The notes below the pieces were generated by a model. It ran no database searches, had not been told where the DNA came from, and saw only the letters and a list, made by a program, of their open reading frames with translations. A stretch of DNA of 64,000 bases from Delphinus delphis (taxonomy: Eukaryota > Chordata > Mammalia > Artiodactyla > Delphinidae), in the NCBI RefSeq assembly GCF_949987515.2, contig NC_082688.1, positions 106,867,893 through 106,931,892 on the forward strand. The letters run 5' to 3'. Made by a program: the position numbers and the translations under genes. Positions 1 through 13,100 of the stretch are shown piece after piece (within the stretch, counting starts at the first letter, position 1; each line of letters opens with the position of its first letter).

Positions 1-269
1 TGACTATAGTTTTCTCCCTGGTTTCACTTACAATGAGAACTTACAATCATTTCACTTACAATCATTTAATAGATACACAGTTCAAACTGCTTTAACAATA
101 TCACATTTTTATTTGGAGGATTTACTTTGAACACCTAAGCAAGGCATATTTCTACGTGTAGAAAGAGGGTTGGATACAGTTAAATAAAGAAAGAAAATTT
201 GGCCAGGTAGAACCTTATCAATGCCTGGTACAATTTTCAATCCTGTGGGCCAGGTAGAAAAAGCTGTTA

Positions 270-540
270 ATATCTAACATTTAGTAAGTAAGTGTATCAA
301 AGCTTTATCCTCAGACTTTACATGTATTAAGTCTTAATTCTCAAAACAACCCTGTAAGGTAGTAATATCCTCCTCCACAAAGCTGTTCCTGATCTTTCTA
401 CCCAAAATAAGCCCCATTTTACCTGTGAGGAAACCCAAGAACAGAGTGGTTAAATAACTGTAACCAGTTAAGAGCTGGTCCAGGGCAGGCTTGAGACCCA
501 GCACTTGGCCTCCAAAACGCATGCTCTGAAGGCCTGGGCT
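270..540 (-). repeat. MIR-type SINE, reverse orientation
   Basis: Shows the MIR antisense signature: TTAATTCTCAAAACAACCCTG, then CCCATTTTACCTGTGAGGAAAC and an AGAGTGGTTAAATAACT-like stretch. Diverged, as expected for an ancient mammalian repeat. Confidence 0.6.
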
Positions 541-869
541 TCTCTGGCCCTCCTTACAGGCAGTGCCTCATCACCACAGGTCAGGCTGTAGGAGAGAGAA
601 CTCGGAAGAGCTCTCTTTTGATTTAAAATACTACCTACCCATCCTTTACTGGAGTCATTTCAGATTTAAAAACACTTGGGTTCTCATTTTCCAATCTGAG
701 ACTATGAGTATCACTGTGAAGACGAACACTAACTTCTTACCGGACAACGGTTGCACTGTGCCGTAGACGTGGAAGGGACCAATTTCAAAATAATATTTTT
801 AGGTAACACAATTGAAGCCGGTGCCCCCCTGCACAGTGTGACTAGAACACTGGTAAGAGGTATGCCTTG

Positions 870-1231
870 GGGCTTCCCTGGTGGCGCAGTGGTTGGGAAT
901 CCGCCTGCCAATGCAGGGGACGTGGGTTCAAGCCCTGGGCCAGGAAGATCCCACATGCCCCAGAGCAGCTGGCCCCGTGAGCCACAACTACTGAGCCTGC
1001 GCTCTAGAGCTCGCGTGCCACAACTACTGAGCCCGTGTGCTGCAACTACTGAGGCCCACACCCCTAGAGCCCGTGCTCTGCAACAAGAGAAGTCACCACA
1101 ATGAGAAGCCCACGCACCACAACAGAGTAACCCCCGCTCAACACAACTAGAGAAAGCCCGTGTGCAGCAACAAAGACCCAATGCAGCCAAAAGTAAAAAT
1201 AAAAAATAAATTTACTAAAAAAAAAAAAAGC
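870..1231 (+). repeat. CHR-1-like long tRNA(Glu)-derived SINE
   Basis: Starts GGGCTTCCCTGGTGGCGCAG and carries repeated CCACAACTACTGAGCC units, a CAATGCAGCC end and an A-rich tail. An 11-bp target duplication, GGTATGCCTTG, flanks it exactly (859-869 and 1232-1242). Confidence 0.9.
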
Positions 1232-2105
1232 GGTATGCCTTGATCCAAATGGATTGGCTGTGGGGACATAATTAATATTACTTCTGTTTTTTAAATTAAC
1301 AACAGTACTGGGCAAGGAAGAGAAAAAGATTTTGTTTGTTCATTTGTTTTCTGTGTTTAATCAGTGAGTAGGACTATGACGAAATAAAACTATCCGAAAG
1401 GTCCGTTGATTTTTTTAAATTTTGATGAAATGCACATGACATAAACTTTACTATCTTAACCATTGTTAAGTGCACAGTTCAGAGGCATTAAGTCCATTCA
1501 CACTGCTGTGCAACCATCACCACCATCCATCCACAGAACTCTTTTCATCTTCCCAGACTGAAACTAACTTCCCATTACCCCCCTGCCAGGGCCTGGCAAC
1601 CACCATTCTTTCTGTCTCTCTGAGTGTGGCTACTCTAGTTACCTCATAAAAGTAGAATCATACAGTATTTGCCCTTTTTTTTACCAGCTTATGTCACTTA
1701 GCATAATGTCACCAAGGTTCATCCAATGCTGTATCATGTGTTAGAATATCCATCCTTCATAAAGGCTGAATAATATTCCATTACACATGGGTGCTACATT
1801 TCACCTCCTCATCCATCTGCGGACAGTGGGGTTGCTTCCACCTTTTGGCTACTATGAATCATGCTGCTATGAACATGTTGTACAAATCTCTTCAAGCTCC
1901 TGTTTTCAGTTCTTTAGGGTAGACACCCAGAAGTGGAATTGCTGGATCATATATAATTCTATATTCAATTTTTTGAGAAACCACCGTTCTGCTTCCATGA
2001 TGGCTACATAATTTTGCATTCCCAGCAACAGTGCACAAGGGTCCCAATTTCTCCACATCCTCACCGATACTTGTTATTTTCAGGGTTTTTGATAAGAGCC
2101 ATCTT

Positions 2106-2162
2106 TTTTTTTATTGAAGTATAGTTGATTTACAATATCATGCTAGTTTCAGATGTAGTTAG
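2106..2162 (-). repeat. Very short L1 3'-end insertion
   Basis: About 57 bp of cetartiodactyl L1 3' end in reverse (T run, then ATTGAAGTATAGTTGATTTA). It is flanked by a perfect 10-bp duplication, GAGCCATCTT (2096-2105 and 2163-2172), so it is an extreme 5' truncation. Confidence 0.75.
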
Positions 2163-2211
2163 GAGCCATCTTAATTAGTGTGAAGTATTATTTGTTGGAA
2201 TTTTTTTGTGC

Positions 2212-2217
<6 letters not shown>

Positions 2218-2252
<35 letters not shown>

Positions 2253-2444
2253 GCGGTACACGGTCCTCTCACTGCTGTGGCCTCTCCCGCTGCGGAGCAC
2301 AGGCTCCGGACGCGCAGGCTCAGCGGCCATGGCTCACGGGCCCAGCCGCTCCGTGGCATGTGGGATCTTCCCGGACCGGGGCACGAACCCGTGTCCCCTG
2401 CATCGGCAGGCGGACTCTCAACCACTGCGCCACCAGGGAAGCCC
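2218..2444 (-). repeat. CHR-2-like SINE
   Basis: Long T run, then GCGGTACACGG through CCACCAGGGAAGCCC in reverse orientation. TGCATATAT occurs on both sides. It lies in the AT-rich tail of the next SINE. Confidence 0.9.
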
Positions 2445-2453
2445 TGCATATAT

Positions 2454-2787
2454 TTTTTTTATATAAATGATTTATTTTATATTTTTTGGCTGTTTTGGGT
2501 CTTCATTGCTGCGCGCAGGCTTTCTCTTGTTGCGGAGAGCAGGGGCTACTCTTCCTTGCGGTGTGCGGGCTTCTCATTGCAGTGGCTTCTCTTGTTGCAG
2601 AGCTCGGGCTCTAGGCACGCAGGCTTCAGTAGCTGTGGCTCATGGGCTCTAGAGCACAGGCTCAGTAGTTGTGGCACACGGGCTTAGTTGCTCCGTGGCA
2701 TGTGGGATCTTCCCAGACCAGGGATCGAACCCGTGTCCCCAGCATTGGCAGGTGGCTTCTTAACCACTGCGCCACCAGGGAAGTCCC
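2454..2787 (-). repeat. CHR-1-like SINE, reverse
   Basis: TTTTTTGGCTGTTTTGGGTC through CCACCAGGGAAGTCCC. Its target duplication appears to be TGTTGGA plus T run at 2193 and 2788, which encloses the CHR-2 copy as well, so CHR-2 landed in this element's tail. Confidence 0.85.
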
Positions 2788-2810
2788 TGTTGGATTTTTT
2801 AAACACTATT

Positions 2811-3566
2811 ATTTAAGACTATCGTGAAGTTTAGCAATTCATTTTTCCTTTGGTCTTGAGAAGTCCTACAATCTGTGTGGATTAATATTACTACAATGTC
2901 ACTAAGTAAAATTTTGGAGCATCCACCCAAGTGGGCTTATGAATTGAAAACTGAAAAGGCTTAGGAATAAGTTTCTAAACACAGTGTAAGCATTTTAACA
3001 TCTGCAGCAGTATTACATTCTGGAATCCCTGGACGTAACAGTAATTATTTTGATCAAGCTCAGACAGGGTCACCCAGTGGCTTCTTATGACATTGGGGAG
3101 TCACGTCTGCTTGTAGTCTGGGCAATGTTGTCTGGATACAACAGATGCAATATTGGGAGTGAAAGACTAAGCCAGCACCAGATAATATAAGTAAACACAC
3201 TAAAAGTATTAAAATTATATTAATAAGATCAACCAGGCAAAAAATTTTATCTCAAGTAGTGCGTATTTGACCTGTAACACCATACAGCTCCTATTAAAGG
3301 TTTCAGTGTCTGATTTTTATTCTAATTATAATTTGCTGTTTTATCTCTCAAGCACAATAGTTGAGAAGATATTAATTATGTATTAGCCATACAGGTCACA
3401 GATTTTGGCTTTGTAAGGAAAAAAAAAGGATCCTCATCTAGACCCTGGTACAGTCTCACCTGGTGATAATATTATGTAGAGAAACTTTAATTATTAAATA
3501 GCCTCTAAATAAATACGCATATTTATTATTTTAATGCTTTAGCAACCTACTTTTTAAAAGCCAATT
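2811..3566. other. Unrecognised intronic sequence
   Basis: AT-rich single-copy-looking DNA. I see no gene, RNA or repeat signature. Confidence 0.5.
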
Positions 3567-3583
3567 AAGAATACCAGAAAATG

Positions 3584-3802
3584 GGGGGCTTCCCTGGTGG
3601 CGCAGTGGTTCAGAGTCCGCCTGCCAATGCAGGGGACACGGGTTCGTGCCCCAGTCCGGGAAGATCCCACATGCCGCGGAGCAGCTGCGCCTGTGAGCCA
3701 TGGCCGCTGAGCCTGCGCGTCCAGAGCCTGTGCTCCGCAACAGGAGAGGCCACAACAGTGAGAGGCCCGCGTACCGCAAAAAAAAGGCAAAAACAAAAAA
3801 CA
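3584..3802 (+). repeat. CHR-2-like SINE
   Basis: GGGGCTTCCCTGGTGGCGCAG to GTACCGC plus A-rich tail. Flanked by a perfect 17-bp duplication, AAGAATACCAGAAAATG (3567-3583 and 3803-3819), indicating a recent insertion. Confidence 0.95.
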
Positions 3803-3819
3803 AAGAATACCAGAAAATG

Positions 3820-4614
3820 TAACCTAAGTCATATTTGGAATTAACAGAACAAGCATCTTAAAACAGTTGACCGTTAAACCTTCACTACTAGACTAACAGG
3901 TCTCTATATTATACTATTTTATGATTTCTAGAAGAACTTATAAAACATATCGACGTGTTTTGATGAAAACATTTCAGTTTTACTTTAAATCATATTTAGA
4001 TGCTTTAACACCTTTATATAGAATTTTTAGATAATTTTAATCCATTCCCAGTGATTATTAACACGCAAAACAAATAGAATCCAATCAGTTTTACTAACAA
4101 AGTTTTAGTGTAAATCTCCAAATTTAGGTATGAATTTTGCACACGTATTTATTTGGTGGCCTGTACAATTAAAAGACAAAAAACAAGGAGTGATTTTGGG
4201 GGGCAGTTATTTGGGGAATAGAAGCCAACAAGTTCCCTAAGTATGGGACACAGTTTTGTTAAAGTTACAACCTCTGTGAGCACATGTCAAGATCCCAAAC
4301 TGTCCTAAACCAGATGATCTATTTAAGACATGAAACACTGACAAGGCTACAGTACTTTTTATTTAGTCTATGAAGGCCATTTTTACCTCAATGAAATCTC
4401 ATCTGAAGAAAAATTATTCAAAACTCTAGTTGTACCATTTCATTATATTTTAATTTAGTATATTTAGCACAGATCACACTTAAAATTATTAAACGTAGTT
4501 GTTACTTTTAAAAGTTAATTTAAATAGAGTTACTTGTTTCACCTGACCAGTTAAAATAGGGTTGACCTGTGTTTGTATGCCACTCAGGCTAAGAACAGTT
4601 TTGACATTTTTAAG
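3820..4614. other. Unrecognised intronic sequence
   Basis: AT-rich; no gene or clear repeat visible. Confidence 0.5.
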
Positions 4615-4622
4615 AGTAAAAT

Positions 4623-4832
4623 AAATGGCTAGTGGGAAGCTGCTGCATAGCACAGGGAGATCAGCTCGATGCTTTGTGACGACCTAGAGGGGTGGGATAG
4701 GGAGGGTGGGAGGAAGGCTCAAGAGGGAAGAGATATGGGGATATATGTGTACATATAGCTGATTCACTTTGTTGTACAGCAGAAACTAAAACACTGTAAA
4801 GCAATTATACTCCAATAAAGATTTTTAAAAAA
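4623..4832 (+). repeat. L1 3' UTR fragment
   Basis: AGTGGGAAGCTGCTGCATAG, GCACAGGGAGATCAGCTC and TACTCCAATAAAGATTTTT are the cetartiodactyl L1 3' end. Flanked by AGTAAAAT (4615-4622 and 4833-4840). Confidence 0.8.
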
Positions 4833-4943
4833 AGTAAAATGAGACACCTGACATGGCTAGCAAATCCTAAAATATTAAATTAAATATAAATCAAAGTTTT
4901 AAAAGGAATTGTCTCTTTTATGTTCCAATCAATAGCAATTTAC

Positions 4944-4946
<3 letters not shown>

Positions 4947-5000
<54 letters not shown>

Positions 5001-5036
5001 CCTCCCTCCCTCCCTCCCTCCCTCCCTCCCTCCCTC
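4947..5036 (+). repeat. Compound microsatellite (AC)n then (TCCC)n
   Basis: About 26 AC units (4947-4998) run directly into about 9 TCCC units (4999-5036) with no interruption. Confidence 0.97.
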
Positions 5037-8000
5037 AATCTAATCCGGAGAATACCTGACCTAAGTAGAGAATTGTTTCTTCCTCAGTCTCTAGTCAACA
5101 AAACACAAGCTCCCTCTTCTGTAGTACAAAGCTGTTCCCTGGGAAGAACCACATTCCCCCGGCTTCCGTTTATATGGGCGTAGTCACAGGGCTGTTCTCC
5201 CTGTGGGATGATAGCACCAGTGATGTGAGTCACTTCAAGCCAGGGCTTTTAAGAAGCAGTTGTGCTTTCTCCATATTTTCTTTCCTTTCTCTGGCTGAAT
5301 GCTGAGGGCGCTGAGTCTCTAAAGGATGCTAAAGCCATGATCAGCCAGGACCACCCACAGAAGACAATACACCTCTTGTGTTAAGCCACTGAAATGTTTG
5401 TTATTACAGTTAGTGAAGAAAAACACTGTAATACTCAACATACACATTGTATATTTGCTGCCTTTCACATTTTACTAACTTCGACTTAATGTGGACATTT
5501 TCCCAATCCTAAAACAAAACAAAACCACCCTATGAAAACAGATTGTTTATATTGCTGAAAGCCGTGTTTGTTAAACCCATCAGTTTTTTCCTTGACAACT
5601 GGCTACTGTTGCTCTTTTTTCCATTTACTGTACACTCAGATGAATTTTAATATAAAGCCTCACTATAACTACATTTCAAATGGGCCGAAATTTAAAGCCA
5701 TTCCTGCTCCATACATGTAGTTCAAGGGCTGATGTGGCATTGAGACATTAGCTCATTCCATCCAATGACTATGTTACAGAAGCAGAAATTTAAAAGTGGA
5801 TTGAAATAGCCCCTCTTCATTTCTTTATTGTATATAAAGGCCAACAAAGCATGAGAAGAATAACTTTCACTTAACCTTGAAACGCTGTACTATCTCCAAA
5901 ACTAGAACTTCGCAAAACAATAGAACCTTGACAACTCCAAGAGCTGCATCTTGACACCATCACAGATTCAAAAACATGTCAGTTATGCCACAATGCATGC
6001 TCCCCTAACATGTATTATTTCACACATGACTGGCAAAATGGGAACGACAATAGTATAATGGGGAAATAGTTTTGGTTTGTAAGTGATTCTTCCCAGCATG
6101 TTAATGTTTTGAAGCTATCAAGGGCAAGATTTTTCACAAATAATAAAGACTTAGGAAAAAACAAGAATAAGAAAACCGGTGAGAATCTTACCAAAATACC
6201 TTCCTTTTGTACAAGCAGTGGTGGCTGGTTTAGTGTCTTCCATATTCCTTATCCTTTCCTCTACCTAGTGATGCTGTGGGCACACATGAAGGCTAAACCC
6301 TGGACCACAGCTTCAATTTTGGTGAAAATGGCCTCCAGTAGAAGCTAATACCTACAAGAATCTACATATCAAAGAAGGAAAAGCATGTCCCAGGATAAAA
6401 TAAGGCCTTGAACCATCTGGATATGAAGCTGAGTGCAAATGTCCCCGATACTATGGTGCTAATATTTGGATTGTCATTGTTTTGTTAGTGTTCTGGTTAC
6501 AAAGGCACATGGTTTTAAGTAGTCTAGCCTTAATCCTATTTTTCCCACAGCCCTGTTGTTTGCATTGTGTGATTTTACAGAATGAGAGGGTTTTCAGGAC
6601 TATCACATTATGGTAGATATGATTATACCACGAATTGAGAGAGTGAATTGCAGATGCCAAACAAATAGAATGACACATTCCAATCTCACAGGGCCCTATT
6701 CAAAATCTTGTAACATGCCTGACAAATACCATCTCATTTAATCCTAGACTACATCTTGAAAACTACCTAAAAATTATGTGGTCCCTATCAAATAGTGGAA
6801 ACCACAAATACGGTCCACAAATGCTATAAACATGTTGTAATTCTCTATTTTTCCAAATTTACAATGTAATTGCTTTTAACTTCAGCTTCATTTTGATAAC
6901 TTTTGTTTAATTTGTGAACAGAGTAAAAAGTCCTTCATGTTGCTTCTCTTTTCTTCCAACCCCAAAACGCGCCATCACGCACTAGGTCTAAGCAAAGCCA
7001 TCTGAGGTTGCTTAAATTTTGAATACATAATTTCTCTATTGGAATGCATATCTTTTCCTTCAGAGAAAGCTTTAATGAAAACTGCCTTACAAAAGGCAAA
7101 ATGGCAGCATCCTAAACATACAGGGCTATTAATAACTACTATTATAACAGGGCTATTTATAACTACTATTTAGTTTACTACTCAAAAGCTGTGTTCCTTA
7201 TAACCAAGCAAAATGACAGATTTGGAGTTCTGTTCATTTTTATCCAGAATCACAGAGGATCCAACCCAGTGTACGGTGTGCCTGCCCATACATCCTGTGT
7301 CCCTCTCTGCCAGCTGTTTTCTCTCCTAGAGGTTCTGACCTTGAGCTTCCGAGTTACAAGGAGCCTGGGTTTTCTCACCACTGCCACATTTGAGCTCCAT
7401 TGCTAGATGGAGCTCAAAGGATGTTATTTTGGTGTATGTAGAGTTTAGGGGTCCCTGTTGATCCACTGTACTAAATAACTTACAGCAGGGAAGAGTAAAG
7501 ACTGTAAAACCCCTTCCCAACCCCTCCCCTAGCTATTCCTCCCCGTGAATCCATCAAGCAAAATGTAGTTAGGTCATTTTCCTTCTCTGCTTCCTTCATT
7601 CCTGTCTCTAATGACACCTATTTAATACCTATTAGGACACTTCTCCCCTTTCATTCACCAGTTTCTTTTTAGGAATCCTATCCTTGGCACCAATTTTAAC
7701 AAATATAACATTTCTGAAAATCTGAGCCATGAAATTCACTCTGCACTGAGTATCAATTTTCCCAACATAATGAAATGCCTCTAACCTGGCACTTTTAGAG
7801 CACCAACAGTGATCATTTGTGTTAATAATGACCTTGAAGTACTTCAAACTTCCAAAGAAGCTTCTGAATCAAAAGAATATTCAATTATATGCTGTACAGT
7901 TTTAACGTAAAATGCCTTTACAGTATTCTAAAACTTATGTATAACCCATATGCCATAGTATATGGCAAATATAGCTACCATTTGATTAATACACACTTTC

Positions 8001-8223
8001 ACCGACCATTCCAGCTAAGAGTACGGTCCAATCAGAGACTGTTTCCATTAAAACTGGTGTTCCATTAAAATCATCATCAGAGCTTCCTTTATTCATTCCA
8101 CCCCTCTATATCTGATACGCCTAGTGCTCAAGTTCACACACACAAAAAAATATTCCCAAGTGATTCTAATATAAACTCCTTCTCCCGGAGAACTACCGCT
8201 GTAAATATTGGTAGAAATCAGCC
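5037..8223. other. Long unrecognised stretch of XKR6 intron 1
   Basis: No exon, RNA gene or clear repeat identified. A faint MIR-like TTTAATCCTAGACTACATC occurs near 6740. Open frames are short and look like chance. Confidence 0.45.
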
Positions 8224-8405
8224 TATAGAAATGTGGTTCTCATCCCTGTCTGTGCACTGCTTGGGGATCTTTCTGAAAACACAGGCTTTTTAAAATAGAT
8301 TCTAAGGCCCATCCCAGACCTACTGGATCATAATCTCTTATGGTAAAACCCAAATATCTGACTCCCCAGGTGACCCCAAAGCACAGTCAAGTTTGAAAAC
8401 TGCTT
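8224..8405 (+). repeat. MER5A-like hAT fragment
   Basis: TGGTTCTCATCCCTGTCTGTGC start, ACCTACTGGATCATAATCTC middle and CCAGGTGACCCCAAAGCACA end follow the MER5A consensus. Confidence 0.6.
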
Positions 8406-8659
8406 TATAACCTTAAGGAAAGAGCTACTACTCTTGGTATTTCCAACAGGTAAACAGAGAATCAACATATGGGTGCATCTTGTCTGCAGAGTTTAATACA
8501 CTAGAGTTGAAATCAGAGGTCTCAAAGAACCTCAGCGTGTACATGAAGAGGCCCCAGTGGTTCAAGAATATCATTCCTCCACTTTCAATAAGCCAAAACA
8601 GCTAAGTCCCAAAGTAAAGTAAAGTAATTAGTGAGAAGAGGCTCCGGATCCTTACAAGA

Positions 8660-8800
8660 GATATAGAAAACTGCATATATTTTGCCGTCAGTGAGATCTG
8701 GCTTCAAAACTTTCCTCCACCAGTCACCAGTGACTTATCAGATTACTTAACCTCTCTAAACCCATTTCTTCATCTGAAAATGGGCACCAAAAAAACTTAC
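8660..8800 (+). repeat. MIR fragment
   Basis: GACTTATCAGATTACTTAACCTCTCTAAACCC and TTCTTCATCTGAAAATGG match the MIR core order. Confidence 0.55.
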
Positions 8801-9116
8801 AAAAATTTAAACGAGACATTTGTAAAAAAAGAATTTCTAATATTGTTTCCTTTCCACCTTAGTAATTTCTATGCATCCTCCACTCTCCTTTGAGTCATAC
8901 ACTGTAACCTGTTATATTAGCCCTTATATCAGGTTATTGCTGTTACATACAGAGAACACATGAGACATATTTCAAATTTGTTCCTCCAAAACTAACATGA
9001 AGTTTAAACTCTGTCTACTGACAACCAGCTGAAAACCCACCAGTGCCTAGATTCATAGTAACTTCTTCAGGACGGATTTTTTTTTTCTTTAACTCTCAGT
9101 TCCTGATTCCAGTACA

Positions 9117-9230
9117 GCAATGGCTCTCCAACTTTAGAGAGCTAAGAACGCCTAGGGAGCTTGTTTAAAATACAAATCCCACCTCCCACCAGCAATTCAT
9201 AATTGATTCAGGCAAGGATTCTCAATGGCC
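9117..9230 (+). repeat. MER5A-like fragment
   Basis: CTCTCCAACTTTAGAGAGCT, CTAGGGAGCTTGTTTAAAAT and a GATTCAGG-like end resemble MER5A, strongly diverged. Confidence 0.35.
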
Positions 9231-9399
9231 ACTAAAACTATTAGGTAAAAGGTTGTCAGGAAATAGGCCTTGACACCTTGCCAAAAGTCTTACTCCACAA
9301 GTGACTTACTGACTGCAAAGGGGAAAATGTACCTTTATACAGAAGAATCTGGCAGTCAGAACCCTAACCAAGAGATAAAACTTAGCATCACGAACAGTG

Positions 9400-10028
9400 A
9401 GATGAATCATGTTATAATGTGATATGATGCAAATATGAAGTGGAAAGCAGTACTTTTGACAACACTATGTAGTCTGAATATAATCAAGCCCCTAGAAGCA
9501 CCTTCAAGTTTACCCGAAATACAGAGGGCAGATCAAACTTGGAGGAAACAATCAGGCAATCCAAAATACGGAACATACAAGAGAAGTGGCCCAGACTCTG
9601 CAAAAGTTAACATCATGAAGAAAAGAAAAATTTAAGAATTGTTCTAGCATTAAAGAAACATAAAAGCAATGCTGATTAAGCAATTTTGATTAAGCCGTGT
9701 TGGGAGGGAGAAAACCTATAAAAGACATTGTTGGCGACAAATGAGCAAATCTGAACGTGAAACAACTATTAGATGATTTTCTTCAATTATGGAATAATTA
9801 TGGGATTACCATGAATTTTCTAAGATGGAATAATAGTATTATAGCTATGTAGAATTAGTCTAATTATTTAGTATTTGAGGCAAAGTATGGAGAGGTGCAA
9901 CCTCATGATACATGTTAAACACACATAAAGCTATCTATGTTAATTACAGAATCCAAGTAGTTGGTACTGGGTGTTCAATATACTCCTCTATTTCCCTGTA
10001 TGCTTAAAAGTTTCCATAATAAAGAGAG
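9400..10028 (+). repeat. Possible old retroelement 3' end
   Basis: Ends with CTGTATGCTTAAAAGTTTCC then ATAATAAAGAG, a tail pattern seen in old L1-type repeats. Family not recognised. Confidence 0.3.
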
Positions 10029-10032
10029 CAAA

Positions 10033-10165
10033 AATACACATTCCCTGGTCCAACTCCCTGAGGTTCTGATTCTTTAAGCCCACAGTAGACCCACAAATCT
10101 GCATTCTAACAAGCCCCAGGCCTATCCTAATACAAGAGGTTCTCTGACCACTCTAAGAAACACAG
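10033..10165 (+). repeat. MER5A-like fragment
   Basis: CCTGGTCCAACTCCCTGAGG, TTCTGATTCTTTAAGCCCAC, AATCTGCATTCTAACAAGCC: a recognisable but diverged hAT-type pattern. Confidence 0.4.
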
Positions 10166-13100
10166 CCAAAGAGAGAAAGCAGAAAGTGTCTGCTGTCTGG
10201 AAGGGCCTGGGTTCCTAATTTCCTGCCGGCTCTATTTTATCACCAGGCTTTCCAAGCCATGAATTTGGTGTCTTCCTCACCTCTGCCGTCTTTCTTCATG
10301 TGTACAGTATGTTTAAGACAGAATGAAAAAGCGGACATAATGGTCAAAGAGAAACTTTCTCCTTCATGTACCTATGATTCTTTGAGAACATCTGGCCAGG
10401 GTAAACAATAACTATCAACTCTTCCTCCCTTCCCAGGATGCTGTGAAGAAAACTGATATGTTTACCTTTCTGTGAACTGAATATTCAAATTTCTTCCTAG
10501 AAATGATTTGATGGACATATAATCCATGCCCTGTATATTAATGACCAATATAAAACAGAAATAGCTTTCTCACAATTAAAAAGAAAAAAGACCAAAATAT
10601 TGCATACAAAAGTTATTTTTAAAACCACTTGTTTGATATTTCAGGATAAAAGCAATATACTTGTAAAGACCCTTTTTGTTAGCAATATACAAAATACCTT
10701 AGGATACTGTCATTTGTTTTAAAGTATATTAAAATACAGTAATGCAATATACCAAGATCCACCTACGTTAGACATACAGAAAAAAACCTAAAGCTGAATT
10801 TTATGTACAAATGTGTTCTTGTCATAGTAATATTCACTGAATCCTTCAAGCAAATCACGTTTTTTCCCCAAATTCAACTTAAACCAAAAAAGTACCTATA
10901 CCTTAATCTAATAAAATACAAAACACAAAAAAAACTCACTTAGAATCATTTCCTAAAACAGCTCACAACTGACAGAAAAGCTATCATTAAAAAAAAAAAT
11001 TTTACAAACATTAACTTTTCAAAGTTAGAGAATACATATCAAACGATAAATTGCAGTAGGAGATTTTGAGGTTCCTCCCCAATTAGAAATTAATCTAGGT
11101 AAACGACTCAGAAAAACCTCCAAAATATATGTTAGATATATGCATTGCTTTAGCTTAACCTGACAGTAAAAAATTTTAAACATAGGATTATAAAAGGACA
11201 CCTTAACGTAATTTTAGCTGAAATTGCAAGTGCCCAAAAGTAGCTAATAAACCAGGATACCAAGTTTTTCAGAAAGTCTTATCTGCTATAAATTTTGACA
11301 TTAGCTAGCAATATATACATAATGCCTCTATAGGTAGCAAAGTGATTACAAGTGATGAAAATTTTTTAAATTAATAAGTCAAAATAATACATGATAGGAC
11401 TTCAAAGCAGTTCCTAAGAAATCCACATTTTTAAATATTTTAATTGTTCAAACTAGAGTCTGAAATTCCTTGTTTAAAACTTCGGAGTGCTAATACCTAT
11501 AGCATAATAGACTTTCTAAAATTGAGGGACCTGAAAGATCAATTAGTTTAACTCCTTATTTGATAAATATGAGGAAATGGAGGCCAGAGATTTTTTTGAA
11601 CTTGCAGAATGATAAACCTGATTTCTTAACTCCAATGTTCCCTTTATACTATTGCTGTGCCCTGTGGTGTTTTTCTTCGTTTTTGTTTTGTTTTGTTTTG
11701 AGTATCTCCAGTAGTGGTAAATAGTGGATTGTCTTTCGGCAAAAAACAAAAGTCAGTGAACTTTTTAAACAAGGCTATATTTTCATGATTTAAAAAAAAT
11801 TAATTCTTTGAAATTCACAATTTCTGACTGGGAACTAGGTAAACAGAGTATCACAAGGAGTAAAGTTTTAACCACAATCTTGTTTGCAGAAAGCATACTG
11901 TAAATCAAACCAACCCATGATGAAAATAGCAACAATTGAGACAGTTTATTTCTTTTTGCATCCCACCTAATCTTGCCAACTCTCCAGAATTTATCCATTA
12001 CATACTGCTAACTAATTGGCTTTAGGGATAAAGTTTGTAAAAGCAAAGCAAATGATGTTAAAAGGCAGAAATGAACTGTTCATGATTTCTGACATGTGCC
12101 TACTAGGTTTCCGGAATGCTAGCCTTCTGCAATACAAATTTGGTGTTTTGTTTCTAGATCATTCTGGAAATACTATCCTTCAGCACTGTTTGCAATTTTA
12201 CTCAAAGTGTGCCATTTTTTCATCACCTTCCCTTGAAAATTCACCATAGATGTCAAGTTTTTACTGTTTCTGTTCACTCAAAAATGAGAAATAATCTTCA
12301 GAGATGCTTTCTTCATACTCGCTCTCCTTTAGGTAAGTAGCTCGTTGTCTAAATATAACTCTTCTACCCTCACAACTCATCACGCATTTCCACGATTTTT
12401 CAGGTAGGGGGAGGAGGAAGGGAGTAACTAGATGAGACTTTATGTTGTTGAATTTATCCCTTTTCTCCTTGATGGTGTCAAAGCATCTTGCCCATTTCAC
12501 GATTATAAAATTATTATCCTACATTTTCTTCTAGTGCTTTTACAATTTAATATTTCATGTTTACACTTTTAATTCTTTTAGAATTTTTGTTTATGTAAGG
12601 TAGAGAGCTATTTTTCCCCCAATTGCGTAGTCAATTGCCTCAATATCATTTGATAAATAATCTTTTTTTCCTTCACTGATTAGGAATGCCACCTTTACTA
12701 CCTACTAAATTCCCACAAACCTGTCAATTTCTCTCTTTACTCTGCTTCAACACCTATTTGCTTAATTCCTCTGCCAGTGGCACATTGATCTAATTACTGA
12801 CACTACAGCACATTCACTTCTTGACAGAGGAACATTTTTCTCAACACTTTTCTTTTGAATTTTGAAAGGTTTTTTTGACTACTCAAACACATTACTTTTC
12901 TCCAATCAATTTTCCTCAAGTTTCCCCTCAAAAAAATCCCACTGAGTTTCTTTTGAACCAGAATTCCATTAAACATATGGACCAAAATGGGAAAAAAAAA
13001 AAAAGATTTTTACAATATAGAGATTCTCATCCAGTAATAAGCCGATACTATATAAAGTCTCCTACACAAACGGACACACACACACAAATACACATATACA

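Larger units (their letters stand above)
1390..2810 (-). repeat. Old L1 3' region, reverse orientation, with later insertions
   Basis: Reverse complement of L1 ORF2 end and 3' UTR: GGCTGAATAATATTCCATTA near 1763, then GAAGTGGAATTGCTGGATCA near 1931 and TTTCTCCACATCCTCACC near 2048. It resumes after the insertions as TTAATTAGTGTGAAGTATT. Interrupted by an L1 stub (2106-2162) and by SINEs (2208-2787). Confidence 0.75.
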
